Part shown: positions 32,991-43,815 of the stretch, in pieces
Numbering within the stretch: position 1 is the stretch's first letter
How the letters are laid out: each line of letters starts with the position of its first letter
NCBI RefSeq assembly: GCF_030811655.1
Contig: NZ_JAUSRE010000002.1
Location: forward strand, 62,001 to 126,000
Length of the DNA stretch: 64,000 nucleotides
Direction of reading: 5' to 3'
Origin: Pseudarthrobacter enclensis
GTDB taxonomy: Bacteria > Actinomycetota > Actinomycetes > Actinomycetales > Micrococcaceae
Notes under the pieces: model-generated
What the model was told of the DNA's origin: nothing
Databases searched by the model: none
Seen by the model: the letters and a program-made list of their open reading frames with translations, nothing else
Translations under genes and position numbers: made by a program

Positions 32991-34331
32991 ATGCAGGATG
33001 TACTGAATGCCTCGCTCGCCACGGTAGACGCCGACGTCGCCGCCGCTGTGGCACGGGAACTGCACCGCCAGCAGTCCACCCTTGAAATGATCGCGTCGGA
33101 GAACTTCGCTCCGTCCGCCGTGATGGAGGCCCAGGGCTCGGTCCTCACCAACAAGTACGCCGAGGGCTACCCGGGCAAGCGCTACTACGGCGGCTGCGAG
33201 CACGTCGACGTCATCGAGCAGCTGGCCATCGACCGCGTGAAGGCCCTCTTTGGCGCAGAGTTCGCCAACGTCCAGCCGCACTCCGGCGCGCAGGCCAATG
33301 CCGCCGCCATGTTCGCCCTGCTGAACCCGGGCGACACCATCCTTGGCCTGTCCCTGGCCCACGGCGGCCACCTGACCCACGGCATGAAGATCAACTTCTC
33401 CGGCAAGCTGTACAACGTGGTTCCGTACCATGTCCGCGAAGATGACCTCCGGATCGACATGGCCGAGGTGGAAGCCCTGGCCCTGGAGCACAAGCCCAAG
33501 CTGATCGTTGCCGGCTGGTCCGCCTACTCCCGCCAGCTGGACTTCGCCGAGTTCCGCCGCATCGCCGACCTGGTTGGCGCCTACCTGATGGTGGACATGG
33601 CCCACTTCGCCGGCCTCGTCGCCGCAGGCCTGCACCCCAACCCCGTCCCCTACGCGGACGTGGTCACCACCACCACCCACAAGACACTGGGCGGACCCCG
33701 CGGCGGCGTCATCCTGGCCAAGGAGGAGTACGCCAAGAAGATCAACAGCGCGGTGTTCCCCGGCCAGCAGGGTGGACCGCTGGAGCACGTGGTCGCTGCC
33801 AAGGCCGTGGCCTTCAAGCTCGCCGCAGCCCCCGAATTCAAGGAACGCCAGGAGCGCGTCCTGCAGGGAGCCAAGCTCCTGGCTGAACGCCTCCTCAAGG
33901 ACGACGTGGCAGCCGCCGGCATCTCCGTGGTCAACGGCGGTACCGACGTCCACCTGGTCCTGGTGGACCTGCGCAACTCGGAGCTCGACGGCCAGCAGGG
34001 CGAGGACGCCCTCCACCAGATCGGCATCACCGTCAACCGCAACGCCGTCCCCTTCGACCCCCGCCCGCCGATGGTCTCCTCCGGACTCCGGATCGGCACC
34101 CCCGCCCTGGCCGCCCGCGGCTTCGGCGCCGCGGAATTCACCGAGGTTGCGGACATCATCGCCACTGCGCTGATTGCCTCCGCCGGCACGGGCAGCCTCC
34201 CCGGGGACACCGCCGTCGAACTCCGGGAACGCGTGACGGCCCTGGCCGCCAAGTTCCCCCTCTATCCGCACCTCTCCGCCGACGCCAACCTGGCCGGCAT
34301 CGAGGCAGACCTGATTGGAGCCGCCCAGTGA
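32991..34331 (+). CDS. glyA: Serine hydroxymethyltransferase
   Basis: A 446-residue PLP enzyme. [37 protein letters not shown] is the conserved opening, and the PLP lysine lies in [16 protein letters not shown]. It interconverts glycine and serine with 5,10-methylene-tetrahydrofolate. AGAAGGAG precedes the ATG. As the first gene of the sarcosine oxidase operon, it probably consumes the glycine and the methylene-folate made by SoxBDAG and is likely a catabolic paralogue of a housekeeping copy elsewhere. Confidence 0.97.
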   Translation: MQDVLNASLATVDADVAAAVARELHRQQSTLEMIASENFAPSAVMEAQGSVLTNKYAEGYPGKRYYGGCEHVDVIEQLAIDRVKALFGAEFANVQPHSGAQANAAAMFALLNPGDTILGLSLAHGGHLTHGMKINFSGKLYNVVPYHVREDDLRIDMAEVEALALEHKPKLIVAGWSAYSRQLDFAEFRRIADLVGAYLMVDMAHFAGLVAAGLHPNPVPYADVVTTTTHKTLGGPRGGVILAKEEYAKKINSAVFPGQQGGPLEHVVAAKAVAFKLAAAPEFKERQERVLQGAKLLAERLLKDDVAAAGISVVNGGTDVHLVLVDLRNSELDGQQGEDALHQIGITVNRNAVPFDPRPPMVSSGLRIGTPALAARGFGAAEFTEVADIIATALIASAGTGSLPGDTAVELRERVTALAAKFPLYPHLSADANLAGIEADLIGAAQ

Positions 34332-35548
34332 GCACCCAGCACCTTCCGGAGCACCCGGATTTCCTCTGGCGGAACCCGGAACCCAAGTCCTCTTACGACG
34401 CCGTGGTTGTCGGCGGTGGCGGGCACGGCCTGGCCACCGCGTACTTCCTGGCGAAGAACCACGGCATGACCAACATTGCCGTCCTGGAAAAGGGCTGGCT
34501 GGCCGGCGGCAACATGGCCCGCAACACCACCATCATCCGCTCCAACTACCTCTGGGACGAGAGCGCCGCCATCTACGAGCACGCGCTCAAGCTCTGGGAA
34601 ATCCTGCCCGAGGAACTTGAGTACGACTTCCTGTTCAGCCAGCGTGGCGTGATGAACCTGGCCCACACCCTGGGCGACGTCCGCGAAAGCATCCGCCGCG
34701 TGGGCGCCAACAAGCTCAACGGTGTGGACGCCGAGTGGCTGGACCCGCAGCAGGTCAAGGAACTCTGCCCCATCCTGAACATCCGGGACAACATCCGCTA
34801 CCCCGTCATGGGCGCCACCTACCAGCCCCGCGCCGGCATCGCTAAGCACGACCACGTGGCCTGGGCCTTCGCCCGCAAATGCGATGAAATGGGCGTGGAC
34901 ATCATCCAGAACTGCGAAGTCACCGGCTTCCTCAAGGACGGCGACCGCGTGGTGGGCGTCAAGACCAACCGCGGCACCATCAACACCGAAAAGGTGGGCC
35001 TCTGCGCCGCCGGCCACAGCTCGGTCCTGGCAGAGATGGCCGGTTTCCAGTTGCCCATCCAGTCCCACCCGCTGCAGGCCCTGGTTTCTGAGCTGCACGA
35101 GCCCGTCCACCCCACGGTGGTCATGTCCAACCACGTCCACGTCTACGTCTCGCAGGCACACAAGGGCGAACTGGTCATGGGCGCCGGTGTTGACTCCTAC
35201 AACGGCTACGGCCAGCGCGGCTCTTTCCACGTGATCGAGCAGCAGATGGCGGCCGCCGTCGAGCTCTTCCCCATCTTTGCCCGGGCGCACGTACTCCGGA
35301 CCTGGGGCGGCATCGTGGACACCACCATGGACGCCTCGCCGATCGTGGGCACCACCCCGGTGGAGAACATGTTCGTGAACTGCGGCTGGGGAACCGGCGG
35401 ATTCAAGGGCACGCCCGCCGCGGGCATGACCTTCGCGCACACCATCGCCACCGGCGCACCGCACGCGCTGAACAAGCCGTTCTCGCTGGAACGCTTCGAA
35501 ACCGGCGCCCTCATCGACGAACACGGCGCCGCCGCCGTGGCCCACTAG
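34328..35548 (+). CDS. soxB: Sarcosine oxidase beta subunit
   Basis: A 406-residue flavoprotein that starts with GTG, overlapping the glyA stop by four bases. [17 protein letters not shown] is the FAD-binding motif. His174 in AKHDHVAW corresponds by eye to the histidine that carries covalent FMN in the characterised heterotetrameric enzymes. The C-terminus has [24 protein letters not shown]. It demethylates sarcosine to glycine and passes the C1 unit to tetrahydrofolate bound on the alpha subunit. The gene order B-D-A-G is the standard one. Confidence 0.96.
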   Translation: MSTQHLPEHPDFLWRNPEPKSSYDAVVVGGGGHGLATAYFLAKNHGMTNIAVLEKGWLAGGNMARNTTIIRSNYLWDESAAIYEHALKLWEILPEELEYDFLFSQRGVMNLAHTLGDVRESIRRVGANKLNGVDAEWLDPQQVKELCPILNIRDNIRYPVMGATYQPRAGIAKHDHVAWAFARKCDEMGVDIIQNCEVTGFLKDGDRVVGVKTNRGTINTEKVGLCAAGHSSVLAEMAGFQLPIQSHPLQALVSELHEPVHPTVVMSNHVHVYVSQAHKGELVMGAGVDSYNGYGQRGSFHVIEQQMAAAVELFPIFARAHVLRTWGGIVDTTMDASPIVGTTPVENMFVNCGWGTGGFKGTPAAGMTFAHTIATGAPHALNKPFSLERFETGALIDEHGAAAVAH

Positions 35549-35575
35549 CCCCGCCACCAGAAAGGACCAACGCAC

Positions 35576-35980
35576 ATGCTGCTGATCCCATGCCCCAACT
35601 GCGGCCCGCGGGACGAAACCGAATTCCACTACGGCGGCCAGGCCCACGTCCCGTACCCGGAGAACCCGAACGAGCTGACCGACACGGAGTGGTCCCGCTA
35701 CCTCTTCTACCGGGAGAACCCCAAAGGCATCTTCGCCGAGCGCTGGGTCCACAGCACCGGATGCCGCCAGTGGTTCAACATGCTCCGCGACACCGTGAGC
35801 TACGACATCAAGGCCGTCTACAAGATGGGCACGCCGCGGCCCGACAGTTCCTCGAGGGCCACGCCCGAGACCGGGACCGCCAGCACCGGCCCTGACAGCA
35901 CCACCACGGGAAGTGCCGCACCCAGCACCTCCACCACGAGCATCCTCAGCACCACCGCCCCGGAAGGAGCGACCAAGTGA
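35576..35980 (+). CDS. soxD: Sarcosine oxidase delta subunit with extended tail
   Basis: A 134-residue protein. The core, about 90 residues, carries the zinc site of the delta subunit: Cys6 and Cys9 in IPCPNCG, His59 and Cys63 in HSTGCRQWF. After residue about 90 a tail of some 40 residues follows, very rich in Ser, Thr and Pro. The known subunits are near 100 residues, so the tail is extra. It ends in a four-base GTGA overlap with soxA. Confidence 0.94.
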   Translation: MLLIPCPNCGPRDETEFHYGGQAHVPYPENPNELTDTEWSRYLFYRENPKGIFAERWVHSTGCRQWFNMLRDTVSYDIKAVYKMGTPRPDSSSRATPETGTASTGPDSTTTGSAAPSTSTTSILSTTAPEGATK

Positions 35981-38919
35981 CTTCCCAGAACGCCCGCCTG
36001 GCTACCGGCGGCCGCATCGACCGCACCATCTCCTGGCGCTTCACCGTGGACGGCGAGGAGTTCAGCGGCCACCCGGGTGACACCCTGGCCTCGGCCCTGC
36101 TGGCCAACGGCCACATCGCTGCCGGGAACTCGCTCTACGAGGACCGGCCCCGCGGCATCATGTCCGCAGGCGTGGAAGAGGCCAACGCCCTGGTCCGCGT
36201 GGAAGCCCGCTTCCCCGGCCACGTCGCCGAATCCATGCTCCCCGCCACTACCGTCTCCCTGGTCGACGGGCTCAAGGCCACGCTGCTGAACGGCTTGGGC
36301 AAGCTTGACCCGGAGGACGACCGCGCCGAATACGACAAAAAGTACGTCCACACCGACGTCCTGGTTGTCGGCGGCGGCCCCGCCGGACTCGCCGCAGCCC
36401 GCGAGGCCGTCCGCACCGGAGCCCGCGTCATGCTGCTGGACGACCAGCCCGAACTCGGCGGCTCCCTGCTCTCCGGCTCCACCGCTGAGGGACTGGCCGA
36501 GACGATCGAAGGCAAGCCGGCCCTGGAATGGGTTGCCGACGTCGAAGCCGAGCTGGTTTCCGGCGCGGAATCCACCGTCCTGAACCGCACTACCGCGTTC
36601 GGCGCCTACGACGCCAACTACGTCATCGCCGTCCAGAACCGCACCGACCACCTCTCCAGTCCCGCTGCCCCCGGCGTCTCCCGCCAGCGGATTTGGCACA
36701 TCCGTGCCAACCAGGTGGTGCTGGCGCCCGGCGCGCACGAGCGTCCCCTGGTGTTCGAGAACAATGACCGTCCGGGCATCATGCTGGCCTCTGCCGTGCG
36801 CAGCTACCTCAACCGTTACGGCGTTGCCGCCGGCAAGCGCGTGGTCATCGGCACCACCAATGACAGCGCCTATGACGTCGCCGCCGACCTCGCCGCCGCC
36901 GGCGTCAAGGTCGCAGCCGTGGTGGACGCCCGTCCCAAGCTCACCGCCGTGGCGACGGCCGCCGTCGAATCCGGCATCCGGGTGCTGATCGGCAGCGCGG
37001 TGGCCAACACCTCGGCAGGCGCCGACGGCCGCCTGGACGGGGTCACGGTCCGCAGCATCAACGACGACGGCGAGCTCACCTCGGGCGTCGAACAGATCTC
37101 CGCAGACCTCCTGGCAGTGTCCGGCGGCTGGAGCCCGCTGGTCCACCTGCACTCGCAGCGGCAGGGCAAGCTGCGCTGGGACGACGACCTGGCAGCCTTC
37201 GTGCCCAGCACCGAAGTGCCCAACCAGCAGACCATCGGCTCCGGCCGCGGGTCCTTCGCCACCGAAGACTGCGTCGCCGAGGGCGTCTCCGCCGGCGCGA
37301 GGGCGGCCATCGCCGCCGGGTTCGCGTCCGCCGTCGAGCCTTCCGTGTTTGGTGAGCCGAAGGCCTCCGCCCCCACCCGCCAGCTCTGGCTGGTGCCGGG
37401 CGAGAGCGGCACGCCTGACGACTGGCACCACCACTTCGTGGACTTCCAGCGCGACCAGTCCGTGGCGGACGTGCTCCGCTCTACCGGCGCAGGCATGCGC
37501 TCCGTGGAGCACATCAAGCGGTACACCTCCATCAGCACCGCCAACGACCAGGGCAAGACCTCGGGCGTCAACGCCATCGGTGTCATCGCCGCGGCCCTGC
37601 GCACGGCCGGCGAGGCCTCGCGCGGCATCGGTGACATCGGCACCACCACCTATCGTGCGCCGTTCACCCCGGTGGCTTTTGCTGCACTGGCCGGACGCCA
37701 GCGCGGCGAGCTGTTCGATCCCGCCCGCGTCACCTCGATCCACCCCTGGCATGTCGCCAAGGGCGCGCTGTTCGAGGACGTTGGACAGTGGAAGCGCCCC
37801 TGGTACTACCCGCAGGACGGGGAGGACATGGACGCCGCCGTGCTGCGCGAATGCGCTGCAGTCCGCGAGTCCGTGGGCTTCATGGACGCCACCACCCTGG
37901 GCAAGATCGAGATCCGCGGCAAGGACGCAGGGGAGTTCCTGAACCGGATCTACACCAACGCGTTCAAGAAGCTCGCCCCCGGCTCCGCACGCTACGGCGT
38001 CATGTGCACCCCGGACGGCATGATTTTCGACGACGGCGTGACCCTCCGCGTGGACGACGAAACCTACTTCATGACCACCACCACCGGCGGCGCCGCCAAG
38101 GTGCTGGACTGGCTGGAGGAATGGCTGCAGACCGAATGGCCTGGGCTGGACGTCAAGTGCACCTCGGTGACCGAGCAGTGGAGCACCATTGCCGTCGTCG
38201 GCCCCAAGTCCCGTGAAGTCATCGCCAAGGTGGCGCCGGAACTGGCTGCCAACGGCGGCCTGGACGCCGAGGCCTTCCCCTTCATGACCTTCCGCGAAAC
38301 CACCCTCGCCTCGGGTGTCCGCGCGCGGATCTGCCGCATCTCGTTCTCCGGCGAACTGGCCTACGAGATCAACGTCCCGGCCTGGTACGGGCTGAACACC
38401 TGGGAGGCTGTGGCGGCTGCCGGTGCGGAATTCAACATCACCCCGTATGGCACCGAAACCATGCACGTGCTCCGCGCCGAAAAGGGGTACCCGATCGTCG
38501 GGCAGGACACGGACGGCACCGTCACCCCCCAGGACGCCGGCATGGAGTGGATCGTCTCCAAGGCCAAGGACTTCATCGGCAAGCGCTCCTACTCCCGCCT
38601 GGACGCCCAGCGCGAGGACCGCAAGCACCTGGTCAGCGTCCTGCCCGTGGACGGCACGCTCCGGCTGCCCGAAGGCACCCAGCTCGTGGAAAAGGGCCGC
38701 TCCACCAATCCGGCCTATGGCCCGGTGCCGATGGAAGGCTTCGTCACCTCCAGCTACCACAGCGCCGCGCTGGGCCGCTCATTCGGCCTGGCCCTCATCA
38801 AGAACGGACGCAACCGCATCGGCGAAACGCTCGTTGCAGCCGCCGGCGACCAGCTGGTGGACGTGGTTGTGGCAGAGACAGTGCTTTTTGACCCCGAAGG
38901 GACCCGTAAAGATGGCTGA
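35977..38919 (+). CDS. soxA: Sarcosine oxidase alpha subunit
   Basis: A 980-residue subunit starting with GTG. The N-terminal [17 protein letters not shown] region is the ferredoxin-like part. NAD-binding [24 protein letters not shown] lies near residue 130. The C-terminal third is an aminomethyltransferase-like (GcvT) domain that binds folate, with [24 protein letters not shown] and the final [18 protein letters not shown]. It takes electrons from FMN and captures formaldehyde as methylene-folate. It overlaps soxG by 8 bp. Confidence 0.96.
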   Translation: MTSQNARLATGGRIDRTISWRFTVDGEEFSGHPGDTLASALLANGHIAAGNSLYEDRPRGIMSAGVEEANALVRVEARFPGHVAESMLPATTVSLVDGLKATLLNGLGKLDPEDDRAEYDKKYVHTDVLVVGGGPAGLAAAREAVRTGARVMLLDDQPELGGSLLSGSTAEGLAETIEGKPALEWVADVEAELVSGAESTVLNRTTAFGAYDANYVIAVQNRTDHLSSPAAPGVSRQRIWHIRANQVVLAPGAHERPLVFENNDRPGIMLASAVRSYLNRYGVAAGKRVVIGTTNDSAYDVAADLAAAGVKVAAVVDARPKLTAVATAAVESGIRVLIGSAVANTSAGADGRLDGVTVRSINDDGELTSGVEQISADLLAVSGGWSPLVHLHSQRQGKLRWDDDLAAFVPSTEVPNQQTIGSGRGSFATEDCVAEGVSAGARAAIAAGFASAVEPSVFGEPKASAPTRQLWLVPGESGTPDDWHHHFVDFQRDQSVADVLRSTGAGMRSVEHIKRYTSISTANDQGKTSGVNAIGVIAAALRTAGEASRGIGDIGTTTYRAPFTPVAFAALAGRQRGELFDPARVTSIHPWHVAKGALFEDVGQWKRPWYYPQDGEDMDAAVLRECAAVRESVGFMDATTLGKIEIRGKDAGEFLNRIYTNAFKKLAPGSARYGVMCTPDGMIFDDGVTLRVDDETYFMTTTTGGAAKVLDWLEEWLQTEWPGLDVKCTSVTEQWSTIAVVGPKSREVIAKVAPELAANGGLDAEAFPFMTFRETTLASGVRARICRISFSGELAYEINVPAWYGLNTWEAVAAAGAEFNITPYGTETMHVLRAEKGYPIVGQDTDGTVTPQDAGMEWIVSKAKDFIGKRSYSRLDAQREDRKHLVSVLPVDGTLRLPEGTQLVEKGRSTNPAYGPVPMEGFVTSSYHSAALGRSFGLALIKNGRNRIGETLVAAAGDQLVDVVVAETVLFDPEGTRKDG

Positions 38920-39550
38920 AACAGCAGCATCCCCGACCTCAGCAGACAAGAACCTCGCCGCCCGCGTCAGCCCGGCCAAGCAGCTGGCTGAAGCGTTCGC
39001 CGCCGGTTCCCTGGCCGGCACCGTTGAGCTGTCCGAAGTGCCCTTCCTGACCATGGTGGGGCTCCGGGCGGACGCCGGCTCGGAAACCGCAACCCGGCTG
39101 GCCGCCGTCACCGGCGGCCTGCCTGCCGGCTCCGGATCGGTGGCCACCAAAGGTGACGCCTCCGTGCTGTGGCTGGGCCCCTCCGAGTTCCTGGTGGTGG
39201 CACCCACCGAGGCCCACGAGTCCCTGGGCGGGGACCTGATCCCCGCTCTCCGGGAGGCCCTTGGCGGCGACTCGGGCCAGGTGGTGGACCTCTCCGCCAA
39301 CCGCACCACGTTCGAGCTGACGGGACCCCGCGCCCGTGCCGTCCTGGAAAAAGGCTGCTCGCTGGACCTGCACCCGCGGGTGTTCAAGGCCGGCACCGCC
39401 TTCTCCACGGAGATTGCGAACATCCCCGCCATCCTGTGGAAGACCGGTGAGGAATCTTTCCGGATCTTCCCGCGCGCCTCTTTCGCCGAGTTCCTGGGCC
39501 GGTGGCTCCTGGACGCCATGCGGGAGTACGCCTCGCCAGAGGTCCCCTGA
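38912..39550 (+). CDS. soxG: Sarcosine oxidase gamma subunit
   Basis: A 212-residue subunit from the ATG at 38912. [18 protein letters not shown] and [12 protein letters not shown] match SoxG, followed by [35 protein letters not shown], a small GcvT-like fold that completes the tetramer. The stop codon shares bases with the sdaA start (TGATG), so the genes are coupled. Confidence 0.93.
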   Translation: MAETAASPTSADKNLAARVSPAKQLAEAFAAGSLAGTVELSEVPFLTMVGLRADAGSETATRLAAVTGGLPAGSGSVATKGDASVLWLGPSEFLVVAPTEAHESLGGDLIPALREALGGDSGQVVDLSANRTTFELTGPRARAVLEKGCSLDLHPRVFKAGTAFSTEIANIPAILWKTGEESFRIFPRASFAEFLGRWLLDAMREYASPEVP

Positions 39551-40923
39551 TGGCGCTCAGCGTCCTGGACCTCTTCTCTGTTGGCATCGGGCCCTCGTCG
39601 TCACACACGGTGGGCCCGATGCGGGCGGCCAAGCTCTTCGCTGACGGGCTGAAGGGCGACGGGCAGCTGGCCTCCACCGTGCGCGTCCAGTCGGAACTCT
39701 TCGGTTCCCTGGGCGCCACGGGCCGCGGCCACGGCTCAGACAAGGCCGTGGTCCTGGGGCTGCAGGGCCTGGAACCCGAAACCGTCAACACGTTCACGGC
39801 GGATGACCAGGTGGCCGCCGCCGCGCTCAACGCAGAACTGCACGTCGCGGGCACCCACCGGGTGGACTTCAACTGGGAAGAGGACGTGGTGCTCCACCGC
39901 CGCAAATCCCTTCCCGCGCACCCCAACGGCATGACCTTCCGGGCCTTCGACCACACCGGAGCAGTGCTGAGCGAGCGGAGCTTCTACTCAATCGGCGGCG
40001 GCTTCGTGGTGGACGGCGACGCCCGGGGCGCGGACAAGGTGGTGGCGGATGACACCGTGCTGCCGTATCCGTTTTCCACGGCGGATGAACTCCTGCAGAT
40101 CTGCAGCCGGGAAGGCATGTCCATCTCCGATGTCATGCTGGCCAACGAGCTGACCTGGCGCAGCGAAGCCGAACTCCGGGAGCAGCTCCTGGGGCTGTGG
40201 GCCGTGATGAAGGAATGCGTGCAGAACGGCTGCAACGCCGAAGGCATCCTGCCCGGCGGCCTGAAGGTAACCCGGCGGGCGCCCGCGCTCCACAAGACAC
40301 TTTCAGCAGACTCGGCCAGCACGGACGCGCTCCACGCCATGGAATGGGTCAACCTGTTCGCCCTCGCCGTGAACGAGGAAAATGCCGCCGGCGGGCGAAT
40401 CGTCACCGCCCCCACCAACGGGGCCGCGGGAATCGTGCCTGCCGTCCTGCACTACTACATGAAGTTTGTTCCAGGAGCTGACGACGACGGCGTGGTCCGC
40501 TTCCTGCTGGCGGCGGCCGCCGTCGGAATCCTGTTCAAAACGAATGCCTCCATCTCAGGTGCCGAAGTGGGCTGCCAGGGTGAGGTGGGCTCCGCCTGCT
40601 CGATGGCCGCCGCAGGGCTCTGTGAAGTGCTCGGCGGGACGCCCGCGCAGGTGGAAAACGCCGCCGAGGTGGGGATCGAGCACAATCTGGGCCTGACCTG
40701 CGACCCCGTGGGCGGCCTGGTGCAGATCCCCTGCATCGAACGGAATGCGATCGCCAGCGTCAAGGCGATCAACGCGGCCCGGCTGGCCCTGCACGGGGAC
40801 GGGAGCCACAAGGTCTCGCTGGACAAGGCCATCAAGACCATGCGCGACACAGGGGCCGACATGAAAACCAAGTACAAGGAAACCTCCCGAGGAGGACTCG
40901 CCGTGAACGTGATCGAGTGCTGA
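39550..40923 (+). CDS. sdaA: L-serine ammonia-lyase (iron-sulfur type)
   Basis: A 457-residue single-chain L-serine dehydratase. [22 protein letters not shown] is the conserved start, and the cluster cysteines are visible in [28 protein letters not shown] and [19 protein letters not shown]. It converts serine to pyruvate and ammonia. Placed after glyA and soxBDAG it finishes the route sarcosine, glycine, serine, pyruvate. It overlaps soxG by one base, and purU follows after 3 nt. Confidence 0.96.
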   Translation: MALSVLDLFSVGIGPSSSHTVGPMRAAKLFADGLKGDGQLASTVRVQSELFGSLGATGRGHGSDKAVVLGLQGLEPETVNTFTADDQVAAAALNAELHVAGTHRVDFNWEEDVVLHRRKSLPAHPNGMTFRAFDHTGAVLSERSFYSIGGGFVVDGDARGADKVVADDTVLPYPFSTADELLQICSREGMSISDVMLANELTWRSEAELREQLLGLWAVMKECVQNGCNAEGILPGGLKVTRRAPALHKTLSADSASTDALHAMEWVNLFALAVNEENAAGGRIVTAPTNGAAGIVPAVLHYYMKFVPGADDDGVVRFLLAAAAVGILFKTNASISGAEVGCQGEVGSACSMAAAGLCEVLGGTPAQVENAAEVGIEHNLGLTCDPVGGLVQIPCIERNAIASVKAINAARLALHGDGSHKVSLDKAIKTMRDTGADMKTKYKETSRGGLAVNVIEC

Positions 40924-40926
40924 GCC

Positions 40927-41823
40927 ATGACCGTTACTGAAACCCAGATCCCCGCACCGAAGGTGCCCACCACCGTGGCACACGTCCTGACCCTCGACTG
41001 CCCGGAAGGCCCCGGGATTGTCCACGCCGTCTCCGGGTTCCTGCTGGAGCACGGCTGCGACATCATCGACAACAAGCAGTTCGGTGAGCGCACCGAGGGC
41101 CATTTCTTCATGCGCGTGCACTTTGTCTCCGAAGGGGACGAATCCACGCTGGACACCCTGCGGTCCTACTTCGCCCCTGTCGCCGAAAAGTTCGGCATGC
41201 GCTGGCAGCTGGAACGCCAGGGATCCAAGCGCAAGGTGCTGATCATGGTCTCCAAGTTCGGCCACTGCCTCAACGACCTGCTCTTCCGCGCCAGGATCGG
41301 CGAACTGCCGGTGGATGTGGTGGCGGTGGTGTCGAACCACCGGGACCACCAGGCGCTGGTGGAGTGGCATGGCATCCCGTTCCACCACGTCCCCGTCACC
41401 GCCGAGACCAAACCTGCCGCCGAGGCTGCGCTGATGGCACTGGTGGATGGGCTGGATGTGGAACTGGTGGTGCTGGCCCGCTACATGCAGGTGCTCAGCG
41501 ACGACCTCACCCGCAAGCTGGACGGCCGCGCCATTAACATCCACCACTCGTTCCTGCCCAGCTTCAAGGGCGCCAAGCCGTACCACCAGGCGTACGCCCG
41601 GGGCGTGAAGACCGTGGGCGCCACCGCCCACTACGTCAACGCCGAACTGGACGAGGGGCCCATCATCTCCCAGCAGGTGGTGGACGTGGACCACACCTAC
41701 GGGCCCGAGGACCTGGTGGCTGCCGGCCGCGATACCGAATGCAAAGCCCTCTCCAACGCGGTGAAGTGGCACTGTGAGGGCCGTGTCATCCTGCAGGGCA
41801 ACCGCACTGTGGTGCTCCGGTAA
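40927..41823 (+). CDS. purU: Formyltetrahydrofolate deformylase
   Basis: A 298-residue protein. An N-terminal ACT domain (LTLDCPEGPGIVHAVSGFL) is followed by a formyltransferase-type hydrolase with INIHHSFLPSFKGAKPYHQAYARGVK and TAHYVNAELDEGPIISQ; the Asn-His-Asp triad is intact. It releases formate from 10-formyl-tetrahydrofolate, returning free folate to SoxA. It is the last gene of the operon and is followed by a strong terminator. Confidence 0.95.
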   Translation: MTVTETQIPAPKVPTTVAHVLTLDCPEGPGIVHAVSGFLLEHGCDIIDNKQFGERTEGHFFMRVHFVSEGDESTLDTLRSYFAPVAEKFGMRWQLERQGSKRKVLIMVSKFGHCLNDLLFRARIGELPVDVVAVVSNHRDHQALVEWHGIPFHHVPVTAETKPAAEAALMALVDGLDVELVVLARYMQVLSDDLTRKLDGRAINIHHSFLPSFKGAKPYHQAYARGVKTVGATAHYVNAELDEGPIISQQVVDVDHTYGPEDLVAAGRDTECKALSNAVKWHCEGRVILQGNRTVVLR

Positions 41824-41843
41824 CAAACGACAACTTCATATCG

Positions 41844-41882
41844 AAAGCGCGGCTGGCTGCCTTGGGCGGCCGGCCGCGCTTT
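41844..41882 (+). terminator. Terminator of the glyA-sox-sdaA-purU operon
   Basis: AAAGCGCGGC (41844-41853) pairs with GCCGCGCTTT (41873-41882), the loop side being extended by further GC pairing. It begins 20 bp after the purU stop, and T bases follow the stem. Confidence 0.85.
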
Positions 41883-41930
41883 TCTGCGCCCGGATGTCTT
41901 TGCCGCTCAGGACCCGTCCCGCCGCAGGAG

Positions 41931-42230
41931 AACCGCCTGGTGCCGGGCGTGGAGGTGGCCGGCGTGGCCACCCACGACTGGGTGGCGGATCCGCTCGCGG
42001 GCGAGACCTGGCCCATGCACCGGACGGGTTTCCTGGCCAACCACCTGGCCGTGATGCAGTCGGCCCACGGCAACGTGCTCTTCGCCGGCTCTGACATCGC
42101 CAACGGCTGGGGCGGGTTCATTGACGGTGCCATTGAAAGCGGCATGGAAGCGGCGCTGGAAGCCGTGTCGCTGGCCGCCGCCCGCCCCGCACTGCAGGAA
42201 CGCGTCCTGCAGGAACCCGCATTGCGCTGA
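41931..42230 (+). pseudogene. C-terminal remnant of a flavin monoamine oxidase
   Basis: About 100 residues match only the last part of the flavin amine oxidase family: VPGVEV, then HDWVADPLAGETWPMHR, and the FAD-contacting LFAGSDIANGWGGFIDGAIESG, ending at a normal stop. Intact members have about 450 residues, and the N-terminal FAD motif and most of the substrate domain are missing. The fragment starts right after the purU terminator with no start signal of its own, so it is the 3' stump of a deleted gene. The APC permease that follows may be its former partner. Confidence 0.8.
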
Positions 42231-42333
42231 CAATCAACAACTGGTCGCTGGTGGACAAAGCCCTTCTGCTGCCCGCTGCCAAGCTGGATCCCACAGCAAT
42301 TTTCCCCAACTCATGACCGTTAAGAAGGATCAA

Positions 42334-43815
42334 ATGAGTATTTCGAATTCCGAACCCCGGACCACTGACGCTCCGGCCAAGGAGCACTCAACTGCCCTCC
42401 GTGCCGGCAGCATCGGCGTCCTTGGCATCCTCTTCTTCGTCCTCTCGGCCCAGGCGCCCCTGACGGGTATTGTGGGCGCCTCGCCGCTGGCCGCAGCCCT
42501 GGGCAACGGGGCCGGCGCCCCCGGCGCCTACCTCATCGTGGGCATCGTCATCGTGATCTTCGCCGTTGGCTTCGTGGCCATGAGCCGCAGGATCCAGGCC
42601 AACGGCGCGTTTTACGCCTACGTCACCGCGGCCTTTGGCAGGAAGACCGGCGCCGGGGCTGCGTGGCTGGCCCTGCTTGCATACAACACTGTCCAGGCCG
42701 CGATGTACGGCCTGTACGGTGCAGCCTTCTCCGGGCTGCTCGCCTCCGTCGGGCTTGAAGTCCCGTGGTGGCTGCTGGCAGTGGCCACCATGGCCGGCGT
42801 CCAGGTGCTCGGCTCGCTGAACATCGAACTCGGCGCCCGCGTCCTGGCCCTCCTGGTGGGTCTCGAGGTGGCCATCCTCCTGCTGTTCGGCTTCACGGTC
42901 CTGTTCAGCGGCGGTGGTCCCGAAGGCATCAGCGTGGCCGCGTCCTTCTCGCCCGAAGCCATCGGCGCCGGGGCGCCCGGCGTGGCCATCATGTTCGCCG
43001 TGGCCTCCATGTTCGGCTTCGAATCCACCGCCATCTACTCGGCTGAGGCCAAGGACCCGCACCGCACGGTTGCCCGGGCCACCTACCTGTCTGTCGGCGT
43101 CATCTCCATCTTCTTCTCCTTTATCTCCTGGATGCTGGTCAGCTACTACGGTCCGTCCCGGGTGATGGATGCCGCAGGCGCCGCCCTCCAGTCAGGGGAC
43201 GCAACCTCCTTCGTCCTGGGACCCCTGGTTGAACTTTTCGGCCCCTGGGCCGGCATTGTGGCAGGCATCCTGCTGGTCACGTCACTGCTCGCCGGGATCA
43301 TCGCCTTCCATAACGGCATCAACCGCTACCTGCACTCCCTGGCCCTGCGCGGTTCCATGCCCGCAGTCCTGGCCCGGACCAACCGGCACCGCGCACCAGC
43401 CATTGCCGCCTGGGTCCAGTCCGCAACCGCCGTCGTCCTGGTGCTTCCGTTCGCCATCCTTGCCATGGACCCGGTCCTCACCCTTTTCTCCTGGTTCAGC
43501 GGCCTGGCCGTGGCCGCCCTGCTGGTGCTGTACATGCTGTGCTCGGTGGCCGTGGTGAGCTTCTTCCGGCGGGAACGGGAAGGGGCCAAGCTGTGGCAGA
43601 CGCGGATTGCGCCTGTCCTGGCCACCGTGCTGCTCGCCTGGGTCCTGTCCCTGGTGGTCAGCAACTTCACGGCCCTGATCGGAGGCAGCGCCGAGACAGC
43701 CATCGCCCTGCTGGCGGCCGTTCCTGTGGTCTTCCTGGCCGGGCTGCTGGTCGAGTCGGGGATCGAGCGCCGGCACCACGTCGCCGCCGGCAGGCCTGTG
43801 CTCAGCCGGCAGTAA
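42334..43815 (+). CDS. APC-family amino acid/amine permease
   Basis: A 493-residue membrane protein with about 12 hydrophobic segments. Segment 1 reads LGILFFVLSAQAPLTGIVGASPLA, the unwound-helix region of the APC fold, and MFGFESTAIYSAEAKDPHRTVARATYLSV lies in the middle of the chain. The ATG at 42334 has AGAAGGA upstream. It takes up amino acids or amines with a cation. Its position after an amine oxidase remnant suggests an amine or amino acid substrate. Its last 14 bp overlap the convergent AmiS gene. Confidence 0.9.
   Translation: MSISNSEPRTTDAPAKEHSTALRAGSIGVLGILFFVLSAQAPLTGIVGASPLAAALGNGAGAPGAYLIVGIVIVIFAVGFVAMSRRIQANGAFYAYVTAAFGRKTGAGAAWLALLAYNTVQAAMYGLYGAAFSGLLASVGLEVPWWLLAVATMAGVQVLGSLNIELGARVLALLVGLEVAILLLFGFTVLFSGGGPEGISVAASFSPEAIGAGAPGVAIMFAVASMFGFESTAIYSAEAKDPHRTVARATYLSVGVISIFFSFISWMLVSYYGPSRVMDAAGAALQSGDATSFVLGPLVELFGPWAGIVAGILLVTSLLAGIIAFHNGINRYLHSLALRGSMPAVLARTNRHRAPAIAAWVQSATAVVLVLPFAILAMDPVLTLFSWFSGLAVAALLVLYMLCSVAVVSFFRREREGAKLWQTRIAPVLATVLLAWVLSLVVSNFTALIGGSAETAIALLAAVPVVFLAGLLVESGIERRHHVAAGRPVLSRQ

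Noticed and set aside
35818..38760. A 980-residue open frame opposite soxA
   Set aside because: It is the GC-rich complement of a strongly conserved gene; its translation is low-complexity Gly/Val/Asp-rich and has no domain.
33000..41823. soxBDAG as N-methylglutamate dehydrogenase (mgdABCD)
   Set aside because: The subunits are homologous, but cotranscription with glyA, sdaA and purU points to sarcosine oxidation through folate; kept only as an alternative.
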